A stretch of DNA of 64,000 nucleotides from Diprion similis (Eukaryota; Arthropoda; Insecta; Hymenoptera; Diprionidae): NCBI RefSeq assembly GCF_021155765.1, contig NC_060110.1:4960001-5024000 (forward strand). Direction: 5' to 3'. Below, piece after piece: positions 48,722 to 62,292 of this stretch. The number at the start of each line of letters is the position of its first letter. Positions within the stretch are counted from its first letter, which is position 1. The notes below the pieces were generated by a model. It was not told the DNA's origin and made no database searches. It saw only the letters and a program-made list of their open reading frames with translations. A program made the translations under genes and the position numbers.

Positions 48722-48779
48722 TCCCTAACAATATAGGGATTTTTTTCGAAAGTTGGTACACATCTCACTAAAAGGCTTT
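48722..48779 (+). repeat. 58-bp dispersed repeat (partner of 36,623-36,680)
   Basis: It is identical to the reverse complement of the partner at 56 of 58 positions. It includes TCGAAAGTTGGTACACATCT and the hairpin TCCCTAACAATATAGGGA. It may be the end of a transposable element whose body is not shared by the two loci. Confidence 0.85.
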
Positions 48780-50595
48780 AACCTCCAAGAAAGAAGCGTG
48801 TCGTGACCAACGAAAGCCCGAAATCAGGCTGTCATATCTCCGGAACGAGTGAATAATTTCTAACGAAACTCACAGGACCGAAAGATCTTGCCCATCTGAC
48901 ACTGCTGTATGATTCTGATTGGAATCTGTGGCCCCGTTTTAACGTTACTAACAGTCAAAGTTGATGTAAAATGAAAAATCTTCTTATTCTTCTTCTCCGC
49001 CCCTGAGCTTGAGACCTCAACGAGTGTTGAACGGAGACACGCATTGAGTTCAAAATTAAAAGAGGGGTTAATACCATCGAAATCTAAAACGGAAAAAAGT
49101 ACTAAATTCTTGAGGCACCGAAGGTTGCTTGGGAAATTATTATTTATCGTAACGCTATATATATTTTAAACTCTGAACGAAAAATTGCATAAAAATGGCT
49201 GCGTAAAACTTATTCCAGTATTTGATTTTAATGCACAAGTTATTTGTGCAATTATCTAATTTTGCCGCGCAATCTTAATTGATTTATTAGGGAACGTCTA
49301 TACGACTCATATCTTAAGACCATTACGCGATTTGTTCTGCAAATACTGCTCGAATGCATGCAAGCGACGTCATATGTACGGACAGCAGATTTCAATAACA
49401 TTTGCTGACAATAAAAATATTATCTTTCACTCGTCAAGGTTTTTCACAAGCGTTTAAAAATACTCTCAAGTTCATGAGTGATTTTCATGAATCTCTTATG
49501 TGTGTTGAGTCGGAAATCAATGTCAATACATTTCGATTTTTCAATAGAATTTCAAAATTACTACTCCAAATGACTGAAACTTAAACTCTAATGGCCAACG
49601 TTATTACAAGTATTGTAACCACCAGCCGTCCGAACGGAGCAATCGTCACCACATGGGTACCAAAGTGCTCTCGCTGCGTCATGCTAACTTAGATTTGTTT
49701 AGAAATGTTCAATTTTCGATGTCAAAGCGCCTGTTACAATAATTTTTTTCCGTTTCTAGAAGCTAGTAAATTTCGGCCGATCTCTAAATTTATCCAGGAT
49801 TAAGTTCGAGCTGTAACTTCATGCATACCGCTTAGAACAATCGAATAGCAACAGTACCTGCAAATACTGCAATATTTTATTTTAGTTTTGTAATTATTTA
49901 TACCTGTTTTTGGTTTTACATCGAGTCGTTCCAATTGAGTTATTAATATGTTTATTTTTGATCTGCCTTATTAATTAAAACCTCAATTTGAACCAATTTG
50001 ATTCCTTGGCGTAAACGGCTCTTGGAGAATCCAAAATTTGATAAACAGCCACGGCTTAAAAACCCCGTGTCTTCAAAAAGAAGTTCTGGATCAAAAACCC
50101 CGAATCTTCGTTGCTACTTTTCATCGACAGAAAGGAGGCCAAACTTCGTTTATTATAATTAATTTCAATCGTCATCTTGCACGGTAAAACAACTCAAAAT
50201 AACGCGTAATTTTCAACCCGAGCTAAAGTAAGCTCTGAAAAATCGCATTTGTTACAGTATAGAGTGAAAATTGCTTGACCAATGTAACGAAATTTTACGC
50301 AGCATGCAACAACTGGCGAAAATCTTATCGAGAAAAAAAAAACACTGTTCAAAGAACGATCGATGTGCAAATTCAAAAAGTGTTTGACGACGTAGCTTAA
50401 ATGCTTCGAAATGCGACGTAATTGCTTTGGAATTTTCTTAGGTCCGAAAAATGCTGGGAAAAACTGTATACCTAAGTCGTTCATCAACAATAAAAGAGAT
50501 CTATCCACTAGGATTGATTTGCGATCAGCAATTCGTTAAGTTTTAGCAGAGACAAAGGAATTGACAGATTGTAAGAACAACTGTTATCTCTTATC

Positions 50596-50778
50596 TTATC
50601 CGTGTAATAGTATTCTTTGCACTGTTTTCAATGTCGTAGCGTGTAGTAGATTCCAAGCGAGAGTCTCAAACTTCTGGCTCATTGTCAGTCCAATCACCTT
50701 GTCGGTCCGTTCACCATCAACACCGAAAAACAGACGGCCGCACTTTGGATCAAAGGCATGGAGACGAGAAAGGTGCAA
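50596..50778 (-). other. Unrecognised coding-like island
   Basis: The minus-strand frame reads HAFDPKCGRLFFGVDGERTD, then KVIGLTMSQKFETLAWNLLH, with a residue balance much more protein-like than the neighbouring DNA and locally higher GC. Stops close it on both sides, and a TTAG/TAG just upstream could be an acceptor. It might be an isolated exon, a domesticated or dead transposon piece, or chance. No family was recognised. Confidence 0.3.
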
Positions 50779-53700
50779 CTACTAATTGTCAATAATTTTT
50801 TTTCATTCTTTTATACTAGGTACCTAAAATTCATTTTCACAGCCACGTTAAATAAAAGACTTTTTTCGAAATTTCCTGACGGTTATCGTCTGCAGATGTA
50901 ACATTTTACTAATATCTGCCAAACTCGGTTTAATATAATCTTTGTTGGTAATCTTAACTAGATAGTTTTGCATCTATTGACTCTAGCCTTCTAGATGCTA
51001 GAGCGTTACAGATTCGATTTGTTTCTCGTTATTGGACATTATTCGTATCTGCACTGGTTATTCTAGTTCCTAAATTCCGATGCGCGTATGAGGTGGTGTA
51101 AGATCCTGAGATATTTCACGGTAAATCGTCATGCTCAAGTCTAGAGATTAAAAAAATTTCGATCAAGGGTTCCTACTTTATTAAAAATGAACAACTTCAA
51201 CAAAATTTGTGAAGGATTTGCATTTTTTTTTTTCTTATCAATTCTCATTCAAGAATATACGAAAAGTTGAAAAGAAAGAAAAATAATAGAGATTGTTAAT
51301 CAAAAAGGCAAAGTACGTTTTTTATGCTCGGCTTTTGCAATCTAATCTAGTGGAAGTTAGAATTTTAATGTTTTATTGATAAAAAAAAAGAGTCTCCCTA
51401 CATATTCTTAAGCAAGATTTCAGAGAAATCGAAACTTCGAGAAAACGATGGAGTCATACAAGCAGGTGCCACGCAGTTTTGATTAACAAAAATTGATAAC
51501 ACTTCATAATAAAGTACATACAAATTACATATTAAAAAACCGAATAATTTAGCTACAGGTACGATTGAAAATGTCAGAGTTTTATCAAAAACAGTCAAAA
51601 AAAAGTTGAGAAAGATCCTCCGCAAAATAGGCTACTTTTTGACCATTTTGGGGTCCGCACGATTTTTTCCGAAAAAGGTCCCAATGATACCTTATGATAC
51701 CCTAATACTCAGGACAAATTCTCAGCTTGAGTTTAAAGATATATATTCGGAGACATGGGGGAATAAAGTCCCACAAAAAGAAGTCGGTATTCCGGAAACT
51801 ATAAACAGTTTCACTTTTGAAACGATGAATTCAACGTTCACGCGGAATTATTTTTGATAATCTATCGAAAAAAAAATCTTAACTTTTGGGATTAACCCTC
51901 AACATTAGCGGTAAACTTTGGGTTTTTTCTCTGTAAAGCCAAAGAATTTTTACATCATTTTTGTTTTTCGATTCGCTACCAAAATGGCGTGATAGTTAAT
52001 TTACATTCTGCTATTTTGTGCAACGACTTATTTTCAGCTGGTATGCTAAATCATTTTTTAATGTTGAACAGATTTAGATTTTCGGAAGAAATAGCGCAAA
52101 CCAGAGTAACTTTGGACTGGGAGTACTACTTCCGATTTTCGAAATATAAAAATTTCCCTCTTTTCAAAGTTGTACTTCCGGTTTACGGTAATTGCTCAGT
52201 TGATATACGTAACGACGCATGACTTACTAGAACTAAAATTGAATATTTCTATACTCAAAAAAGTTTATGTGACTCGCACACTTACATCTGTCTTTGCTTA
52301 TTGTATGCTCAATGCGCATCACGTATCAGCTTTCATTTAATTATTTACACCGGCTTTGATAGTGAAAAATCATGACAAAATAGCTTGAAAGGAAATATAT
52401 TATATTCACTGTTTCTTCATCAACGCGGAAGCTATCGATTACAACCGATAAACAATTTTAATAAATGTTGAAATTCATATATTTATTTTTCTTTTGCATT
52501 CAAGGAGTACATAAATTTTCATTCTCTTGTAGAAACATTCAAGGGTTGACAACTGTTTTAAAGTAGTGAATTTGATTGCAATCGATTCGTAATTGTATTT
52601 TGAAACTTCAATGTTACAATAAGTTTGGTTCAGTACAGAAAAAATTCTCACAGCTCAATAGATCAGAAACATCTGCTGTTCAACATATGTGAAGTAAATA
52701 TTTTGGTCACATTCAATATTTTAATAAGTAGTCTGACGGTTCTCAGTGACAACTCAAATGATAATTTACGATCTACGATTATTAATGAATTATTATTGAT
52801 TATTCGATATTGGGATATATTTTTCTAAGTAAGACAGTCAACTAAGCCTGATCAAATAATCTATTTCACGGTTTTTGCCGATATGCATTCAAACTTTTTA
52901 TTGTATATTACCTGTACTTGCAGCAAGTTTGATTAGATTATAATCGGACATCTGTATCGAAATTTGACGATGCGTCAATGTCACGAATCCTTACGTATAA
53001 TTGCAAGCTCATATAATCGTTTAGTTCGAATTTAAATATGTGCGTTTCATGATTTCACTGTCAATATCAATCCGTAACTAATTAATGCAGCTAGGATAAA
53101 TTTCTGGGCGAAAAAGATTATAAAAATATTGTTCGTCAAAACTATATTTAGCTATTCAGCTTGGACATTGAATATCAGAGGCTCAGGCCACGAAAACTTT
53201 CAATCATACTACTGAACTGCCGAAATTCAGATTTATCATAATGTCGTATCTTTTCAGCTACCAAAGATCCGAAATTTCTATGACAGTTTAAAATATCAAA
53301 ATGCCAAACTTCCGAATACAGTCAACAGATTGAATAGTCGAATTTTGAAAATCTTGTAAAAGTTCCTAAAACCTCATGCAAATTCTTCGTAATTATATGA
53401 TTCAGAACTTTGGTACGTCAGTCACTTAATTCATTCAGAATTTCAATTAGGTATTTAACGCTTCTACGATTCTGACTTATGACCATTCCCAAGACATCAA
53501 ATCATTCTACAGATGTTTTGACCACAAAAAATTCAGATAAAAATCAATAACTCAGTGTCTTTTCAAAGAAACCTTTCCAAACTTAGCACTCTCGAATTTT
53601 GTGGTTAACTCACTGATTCTGCATACGATATGGCATCCTGTTAAACGAAAACTACAGCAATCTCTACGGGGATTTTTGCCAACTCCAAGAAACTACTGAA

Positions 53701-54802
53701 AGTAAAAAATTAAAACATGACGAATCAGCAATGCCACGTATCTGTAGGGATTGTTAATAAAATTGCGTAATAATATTATGATAATCAATCCTTCAGTGTG
53801 GTAATCTGCAAGCTTTAATTTCACTCAACTTTAATTAGTATCGTCTTTGCTTCATTCCCGCTTCTCCGCGGGAGTCATACCAGCGTTTTTAATAGATCAA
53901 GATAGTCCCAGAAGAATCGACTATCCATCAAAAGTCTAGACTTCCAGCATTCTGCGAATCATTTCAGTCATCCGCTGAGCAAAAAAAGTTTCGATCGATC
54001 ACGTTGCCTGACGTTGGTATCAAACATATTCGAGATAATTGTAGTACGAACACGTGTCGAATGTTTGTAAGTTTCGATTTCTAATCAATTACCGTTAAAA
54101 AAAATTGGTTGACCGAAGGATTGATATTTTTTATTAATTTTATTACGATATAGTCGTACATTGAGTGTATTTATCAAACGATTATAATATCAAGCTGCGA
54201 AAATTTCTTTAAAAATGTAAAAATAGAAAATACTGAGTTTATAAACAAAAGCTCAGAATTCGCAATGCTTTGTTTAAAATTGGTCAGAAATAGTAAAAAA
54301 TATATAATAGCTTCATTCGATTTCACTCTACGATGGTTCATCTTATTGGCAGACTAGTTTCTACCAATTTACTGGAAACGATTTTTCTCTCTATTATTAA
54401 TTTAATACAACTATTCTATAAAGGTTGTAAAATTAAATATTTAATGATACCAACATGATAAAAACAGTTTTTTCAGTAAATTTGTAAATAATAGTCTTCT
54501 GTGTAAAATAAGCCATCTTCGAGTGAAAAGGAACAAATCTGCTGAATTTAAAATAACATAAGATTTCCAATTTATTGTACTACATTTAGTAAGTCAGAGT
54601 GGAATAAGCCTTGACTACTTGATTATCTCGGTTTTGTGATTCAATTGAATATTCTGCATTTTCTATAGTCTATCTATAGTAAGAAATCTAACGAAAACTG
54701 ATTGATTTCCAATTCAATTAAAATAAGATTAAATTAAAACGCAACCAAACGGTTCACTCTACACGTATTTTGATCAGCATTTTCTGATGTCCTATGTAAT
54801 AG

Positions 54803-54889
54803 AAACAGGAGGAATATGACAATGCAGGATATGAAGAGGACACAGGCAAGAAAACTGAGAATCCACCACCTTTCCAAATCGACAATCCG
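54803..54889 (+). CDS. N-terminal cytoplasmic exon of the SLC6 transporter
   Basis: The phase-0 frame [17 protein letters not shown] then [10 protein letters not shown] is acidic and polar like SLC6 N-terminal tails. It joins in frame to [12 protein letters not shown] at 55,125 (donor CCG|GTAAGA, acceptor TTATTTCAG). A TAG directly before it is part of the acceptor TAATAG, so the true start codon lies on an upstream exon. The alternative start MPMMKLFQ at 55,101 would read through the acceptor and is less likely. Confidence 0.7.
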
Positions 54890-57800
54890 GTAAGATCCTC
54901 TTTCAAACGGAACAAAACGTGAATGGAATATACAAAAACTACAAGAATATAATCTCATACAAAATGAATGATCCACATGTTGAAAATGAATTGAAATTTA
55001 ATTGCTTGGAGAGAGAGAAAAATACAATTTAATAATTTTGTTTCTCTACTTTACATACATAAATAAGATTCGGGTTCTCAATTTCTTTTTTTTTCGGAAA
55101 ATGCCAATGATGAAATTATTTCAGCCACCCGCACCGAAAGCACCGGAAAGAGTTCAATGGGGGTCAAGCTGGGAATTCTTAATGTCATGTATCGCGACCT
55201 CCGTGGGATTGGGAAACGTTTGGAGGTTTCCTTACACTGCATACGAGAATGGCGGCGGAGCATTCCTGATCCCTTACATTATAGTTCTCTTCGTAGTCGG
55301 AAAGCCATTTTATTATCTCGAGGCTACTCTGGGACAGTTCACCAGTCAATCCTGTGTAAATGTCTGGTCCGTATCGCCAGCGATGCAAGGTTAGTATTTT
55401 TACATTTAATCCTAACAAATTATCCACGTTATGCACCTCAGGGTGTTGTAAGGAAATTGACATATTGTAATACAGCATATTTTTTGTAGGAGTTGGATAC
55501 GGCCATGCACTTGCAGCATTTTGGGTCGTAACTTATTACTGTTCGTTAATGGCGCTGACGATATACTATCTAATCGTGAGTTTTCAGTCAACACTTCCAT
55601 GGTCCTATTGCAGAGATGAATGGGCTGGGATTTGCGTCGATGCAAGTGGATCAAGTAACGTTACTTTGGGCAATACAACACTAGCAAGCTCTTCTGAATT
55701 ATACTTCAGGTTAGTGATTTGCAAGACATATGAGCCGAAGATCTAGTTTAAATTATGTGTCATGGCAACAATCAAATATTACAGATTCATTACCTGCTAT
55801 TTTCCAGTTGTATACATCTAACTGTTTCTTCACCCCGAATAATTTTAGTTTTACTTTATAGTATGTAAGTAAAGATAGTCACACGTACTGTATTCAAAAA
55901 GTTTCTAAACAGTTTTTAGAAATTTTAGAATTTTTTTGTGAATCTACTCAAGTTTTGAATGCATAATAAATTTTATACAAAACACTTAACAGTATCAGAT
56001 TTCAGATCAGATCAAAGCCTTAAGAATCACAATGTTAATTTTGGAAGTAGTAATCAAATTTTCAATTTCAGACAATTACACTGTAAATTTACTGACTATC
56101 TAACAATTTACTAAATTTGGAACGTTTAAATTTTCTGCGATTGTATTATCAATCAAACAATGTCGTCCTTGTAAGTTGGGTTCAAGAGTTTTCAAGGTCT
56201 CAATGAGTTTTCCAAAAAATTCCGAAACAGCATATTCCTATCTCTAATAGTTTTGCGACAAAAAGTACTTGAAAATATTCACGGATGGAGCCGCAACGGG
56301 TTGCTAGTATAATATAACATGATTTTCATGAGTTTGAGACAACGTTTAGCCTAAGTTTTGCAGAAATCTTGCCAACTGAGAAGCAGCATGCATTGTTCAG
56401 TTCTAGCAGGCATGACTTGATCAATTCTTCAAGATTTCAAATCTGACTATTACTGAACTATTTTTCAAGTTTGAATCTACGATAATACGTGGTATAAAAT
56501 CATTTTTTCACCAGCAAGCATAACTGGAAACTCCTCAACTATTTTTCATACAAACTGATGACATCTTTGTTTGACTCCCAGGAACATCGTCCTCCAAGAA
56601 ATAGACAGTATCGAAGATGGAATAGGAGTTCCTTCGTGGCAATTGACTCTCTGTCTTGGAGCTAGCTGGATCTGTGTTTTCTTCGTTCAATTCCGGGGTG
56701 TAAAGAGTGCTGGCAAGGCAGCATACTTTCTAGCCCTCTTTCCGTATGTGATGATGATCACGCTGCTGATCAGAGCACTGACATTGGAAGGCGCTGTGGA
56801 TGGTATCCTCTTCTTTGTTACACCGGATTGGCACAAGCTTTATCAACCAGGGGTGTGGTATGCTGCCATAACACAGTGTTTCTTCTCTCTCAGCGTGTGC
56901 ATGGGTGCGATCATCATGTTTTCCTCTTACAACAATTTCCGTCACAATCTCTACAGGTAAGATACATTCAATACTTATCAAACGCATACTCCTAATTCTA
57001 ATCGATAGTTAGGTAAATCATTTGAAAGGTTCCACATTGTCAAATGTTGCCTGAGCCAGTGACCAATAAAAAATTTGTGATATTACGCGATGAAAAGTGA
57101 GCCTAGAAAATGGCTTATCCGCCAAAGGCATGGTAACTAGCCTCGAAGGTAACATGTACTTTCCTCTTTCTTGTATCCATCTTTCTACTATTTTTCTTGC
57201 AAAGAACGTTTTAAGATCCTCCGACACTTTTGAAGCGACAATGGTTCAGACAATCAGTTAAAACTATTCCCTAGAAAACCAAATGCCATGAAACTGTATT
57301 TTTGTATGATAAAGAATGAAAACAAAAATTGATACGATTTTTGCTTTTATTAGTCAAACCTCTTCAAATAAACACACGTAGTACGTAAAACATCACCAGA
57401 CTATGATTTCAGGGATGTAATGATCGTTACCACATTGGACACGTTCACGAGCTTCATGGCTGGTTGCACAATATTCGGGATTCTGGGAAATTTAGCACAT
57501 GAGATGGGAACAGACGATATCAGCACCGTCGTTCGCAGTGGCACCGGATTGGCGTTCATATCATACCCTGAGGCGTTGGCGCGATTTCCGGCAGTTCCCC
57601 AACTCTTTGCTGTTCTGTTTTTCATAATGATGTTCGTTTTAGGGATTGGCAGCGCGCAATCCCTCGTCGGCGTAATTGCCAGCGTGATTACTGATCGCTT
57701 CACTTCATTCAAACAGATTTACGTTGTCGGTGTCATCAGTATCATCGGCTTTCTCCTGGGTCTCACATACGTCACTCCGGTAAGCAAACAAAAACAATGA

Positions 57801-60193
57801 CCATTCAACTCATTAAACAACACGTGGAGCATTTCGTTATACTAACTCGACCACCTCCGACACTGATGGAAAAAAATTCTATGATTTCCTATGAAAATTT
57901 CATGGTTTGTCATGGATAGTTGTAGAAAGGCTTGCTTTTTCACAATCATTTTGCGTACATCAATCGTTTTGAAATAGATATAATGAAAATTCTGTTTTTG
58001 AATTAAAGAAAATCTTGTTCGAAAAATGTTACTTGACACTCATAGCTTTTTTTAATTTCAGGGTGGACAATGGATCTTGACTTTGGTTGACTATTACGGC
58101 GGAACTTTTACAGCGATAATTGTTGGAGTGACCGAAGTTATAACTATATTTTGGATTTACGGACTCAACAACTTTCTCAACGATGTTGAATTCATGTTAG
58201 GATACCGACCGGGTATTTACTGGCGTTCGTGCTGGCTGCTGATTACACCCCTACTTATGATCGTTGTTCTCGTTTACACATTTGCCGTTTACGAGGATGT
58301 TACATACAATGACGAATACTTTCCGAGTGCTGCTTACGGTAAATATTCGATTCTATTGTATTCGTATCAATATTGCAAAAGTGAAAAGTGTACCATTTTT
58401 CCTCGTAAATTAGGTATAAATACTTATTTCAATACTTAGTTCGTTGTTGTCATGATTTTTAAGTGATAGTAAGGAATCCTAGGTAGCAGAGTTGTTGAAA
58501 TATCGACTATAATTGAACCAATTGAAGCCGACGCAATTTCAACAGATGAAAAATTTGATTAAGAGTTGGCAGAAAGTCGACAGGACGATGACTGTTCGCC
58601 TAACAATAAGACATGATAATGACTGTTAAGCCAAAAGTCGAAGGTGGGCCAACCCGTATGTCGACGAATATCTTAAAAAAATTTCAAAATCACTAGAATC
58701 TAATGGCTTAGTGGAATCTATTTGAAAAATCTAGTAGCTTCAGAAATTTCAAAGTTTCGTTTGATTATTTTTTGATGAAGTCAAATCAATTTACAGTCAC
58801 CTTTCACATTATTGACTGTGGATATTCTTGAACACATGGTTAACAATGTAGTCAACTGTTGGCTTCAAATACGCCCTTTTCATCAGTGTACGACTTAATT
58901 TTCTGCCGACAATAAGGTAAACGTGAGTCAAACTTGTGCTACCTGGGATATTACGTAATTATTAACGTAAAATTGAGAACGGTATAAGGTAGGTCTACAC
59001 AAAATTTGAGGTTCTGATGTTTCCTAATCTGATTTCATTATCAATTACAGCTTTCGGCTGGGTTATCTTCAGTTTGGGAATCATTCAACTGCTATTCTGG
59101 ATCTGCCATGCTCTGATCAAGAACAGGTCATCATCAATTAAGTTGGTAAGTTATACTTAAAAAATATATATTTTTTCAACCATGTTGAATGTGACATATA
59201 GTTTAATAATATATAACACCCTTTAATAATGGATTTTTCCACCATCAGTTTTAAGAAAATTGATACGTACTATATGGCAGAAATCTGGTCATCTGAATCT
59301 GTCACCAGTATTCACAAATTCCGATAACATTTTTTTGTAACTTGCCTTAGGCGGTTAGATTGTCATATCCGGCTCTTGAATATTCTCTAATATGCGATCA
59401 GACGTCCGATCATCCAAAACTTAGTTCAAAAATTTCTTTACGTCACCACTTTTGTCAACAAAATTTAAAATAATTCCACAGCTTTTCTGGTAACATGATG
59501 TAGAATAATCATTTAATTAGCAATGTGACTATCAACTATCGAATTATGCGCAGGTTTGGTTTTTTGCATTTTAAAGAAAAAATTCTACTTGCAGAGACCG
59601 ACTGACAAAAAATATTTAAAAATAATATTTTAAACGTGATTGATGCTGAATTGATCAATAATACAGCAAAAGAACGATACTTTAGCATTCTTAGATGCAA
59701 GAAAAGTTACTGTTGGAATTTTGAAAAACCTGTTAAGCTTCATTGATCAATTTGTTACAAAAGTGTAAGATTTAGGTAGATGAACATACTCTTGGCATCA
59801 TTACTCTACAGTGAATGAAATTAGGTAGTTAGCTAATTCCGCCACTGTTATAATAAGTAATTCAACGATATAGGGTCTTGGAGTGTTTTCTGCCAGTGAA
59901 GAGTGTTACGATTTTCCAACTATTTGGTGTACAATATGAATATTATATTATACACATTTGGAAAACTATATGCATGTGTAATAATCAATTAGTTTTACAG
60001 CGAAAAAGATGCGTATTTCATATGTTTATTCATTGCCGTATTCAATTTTCAATTTCAGACTTTCCGAAGGGCGTTTACTCCAAGTACGCGTTGGGGGCCT
60101 GCGGATGCGAAGGACAATGAAGACTGGAAAGTATTTTGCGAAGAACGGCGACAAAAGTCTGCCGGTGGACTCCGTAACCTCTTCTTTGGATAA
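54803..60193 (+). CDS. SLC6-family sodium-dependent nutrient amino acid transporter (eight exons seen; N-terminus incomplete)
   Basis: The exons are 54,803-54,889, 55,125-55,389, 55,490-55,709, 56,582-56,956, 57,413-57,779, 58,062-58,338, 59,051-59,145 and 60,059-60,193. All introns are GT-AG, every phase matches, and the sum is 607 codons including TAA. The product is a twelve-helix plasma-membrane symporter that uses the Na+ gradient. TM1 carries the family signature [10 protein letters not shown] then [11 protein letters not shown] (about residues 57-77 of the seen part). PAMQGVGYG precedes TM3. The second extracellular loop has paired cysteines ([14 protein letters not shown]) and N-V-T and N-T-T glycosylation sites. 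TM6-TM8 include [16 protein letters not shown] and [18 protein letters not shown]. The C-terminus ends GLRNLFFG. The pattern is closest to insect nutrient amino-acid transporters (NAAT type) as I remember them; GABA, monoamine or glycine carriers are less likely. Only about 20-40 N-terminal residues with the start codon are missing, on an exon upstream of 54,803. Confidence 0.93.
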
Positions 60194-62292
60194 GATTATA
60201 TACATAAATTATAGATTCATTTCGATTGGTAGTCTCTGCTTGTCTACATTCACATTACACGGCTACATCTGTCACTGCCTATAGAAATAATTGAGAAACC
60301 GTTTCACCAAGTTTGACCCCTGCAATGCCTACTATGAAATACGGTATTGGCCGAACTATATAGAGTGTACGCCTTATTATTAGCAAATTAAGTATTCGAT
60401 TCGACTGCGCACGCGCGAACTTTGTCGGATCTTCACGCAGGTTGGGCAACTCAAACTTGAGCTGTCAATCTCGGATGGCAGATGTTATGCTCAAATATGA
60501 TGCGAATTTTTTAAGATTTAACAGATCTTAAAAAGTTGATGTAGTGATTTGAGAAGGCTGGACAAACTTTCATTGTTCATATTATTTCAATTCGCCACTT
60601 GACGCAGAAGGGTTTGCTTATACCCCGTTTCAAGTAAGTTGGCTCCCCTGCTTTACAGTCGAAAATATTGCAATGATATAGACGATTGGAATTCAATTGT
60701 TTTGCGCATGCGTAGTCAGTCACTTACCCTGCTATATTTAGAGCTATTTACTCTTAGTATACTGGTATAATATACAGAGTGTGTTGCGAGCCAGCAGTTG
60801 GCATATTTGGTTTATAATTTATGTGAATGCATTGTTGGATACAAACTTTATATTATGATTAATACTGGTTTATTAAACTTGATTCGTACACAACAGGGTG
60901 TAACAAGCTCCAGGAAAAAAATCTCGGGATTTTCCCGGATTTCTTGACTGAAATTTTTTTGATCGTCATTTTGATCTCTATTACTGGCATTGCGAGAGAT
61001 ACTATCAAATAAACAACAAACATTGCATATATTTTATTTTGCAACTATTTCGCAGCATATTTGAATAAAGTATTATTATTTGTGTACTCATTTGAGGGTA
61101 CAGCTAACCACGTGCTCCCGACTGCAGTTTCCGAAATCATTACGGCAGTTTATCACGACAGATTGACAGACCGACAAAAGGACTATTATTTTTCTACAAA
61201 CTTATTTTCCGGATACTAGGGATCTAATGAGGAATCGCGATTGAGATATTTAAAGTAAATATAGGTTTCGAAGATGAAATAATAGTTGGTAATTTATTGA
61301 TTATAACATATACCTGGTGTATAGAGGTAAAGACGAGGCTTATACAGTTTGGAAGGTAGATGGGAAGTGAAGTCGAATGAACAGAGCGAAGTGTCAGTGA
61401 GTGGCGAAAAGCAGAGTGCAGGATCAGGATTCTGGGAGTGAAAGAAGATAGTTAGGTGTGCACAGGGTGTGTGAATGATTGTTGAGTCTGACGAAATAAA
61501 GAGGCTTTCAGGCAAAACAGACGAAAAATGAGTTGTCAGTGCGATAGGGTGATGAGTACGTAACATGATAAAAAGTAAATTTGATTTATTTTGGAATTGA
61601 TCGTATAATTGAAGTAAGGTTACAGACTACGTTATCATTGATTCTTTTAGATTCCATAAGATGTGAGAAGTTTTGATCTAGTTACAGACTATCTATACAT
61701 GTCAACTTTTTTCATTAATTATTCATTAAAAATTAAAAACACCTGTTAACAAAAATGTAATTATGTTTCTTCTTTTCTATCTTTAGAATTTTCAAGATTC
61801 CGTTATAAAACAAAGCAAACATAGAAATTCTATGAAATGTGAGTCTGATCTGATCTTTTCAAATAAGAAATATTTCTTGATGAATAAAAAGCATTTTGCG
61901 CTAGTTATCGCTAGATCGCCACAAGTGGAAACGAACTTGTAGAATCGGTCCTCTCCTTTCATAACGCAAAAATTCTGGATAAGTTTTTTAACGTTGCATG
62001 CGTTTTATTGACAGATAAGGAGCTATCTAATAGGAATGAAAGTGCTTAACATAATGTAACAGACGAAATAAAACAATCTCTACAACGCGACACGAGTCCG
62101 GGAGAATTTCATACGTTACCAAACATAACTTATAGATTAAAAATATAAGAAGCTGAATCAGATTAATAGAAACGCGAAAACAAGAGATAACTGACGCGGA
62201 ATATCTAACACAGAGTACGAAGCGTAACGCGACGCCAATCGGTTTATTTCTCAAATTCGGCAACACTCGAAGCTTAACAACAGTGAAAAAAA
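60194..62292. other. 3' UTR and intergenic DNA after the transporter
   Basis: No exon was recognised. A purine-rich stretch at about 61,310-61,560 is unusual in composition but gives no known protein on either strand. CGCACGCGCGAAC near 60,408 is a small CpG cluster. Confidence 0.5.

Larger units (their letters stand above)
47262..54802. other. Long non-coding interval before the SLC6 transporter
   Basis: AT-rich DNA. I found no exon here with matching splice signals. It holds the second copy of the 58-bp repeat (48,722) followed by a moderately GC-richer stretch to about 49,080, an unexplained coding-like island (50,596-50,778), and stretches near 51,600-51,860 and 52,080-52,200 that look like old dispersed repeats. 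The missing first exon of the transporter may lie here. Confidence 0.5.

Noticed and set aside
51606..52222. Two plus-strand open frames as exons before the SLC6 transporter
   Set aside because: Their sequence reads like old dispersed repeat DNA, their phases do not lead into the exon at 54,803, and the translations are not protein-like.
55002..55124. Upstream extension [12 protein letters not shown]... as the transporter N-terminus
   Set aside because: It is intron sequence. A good acceptor (TTATTTCAG) precedes PPAPKAPE, and the exon at 54,803-54,889 supplies a more typical acidic N-terminus in phase.
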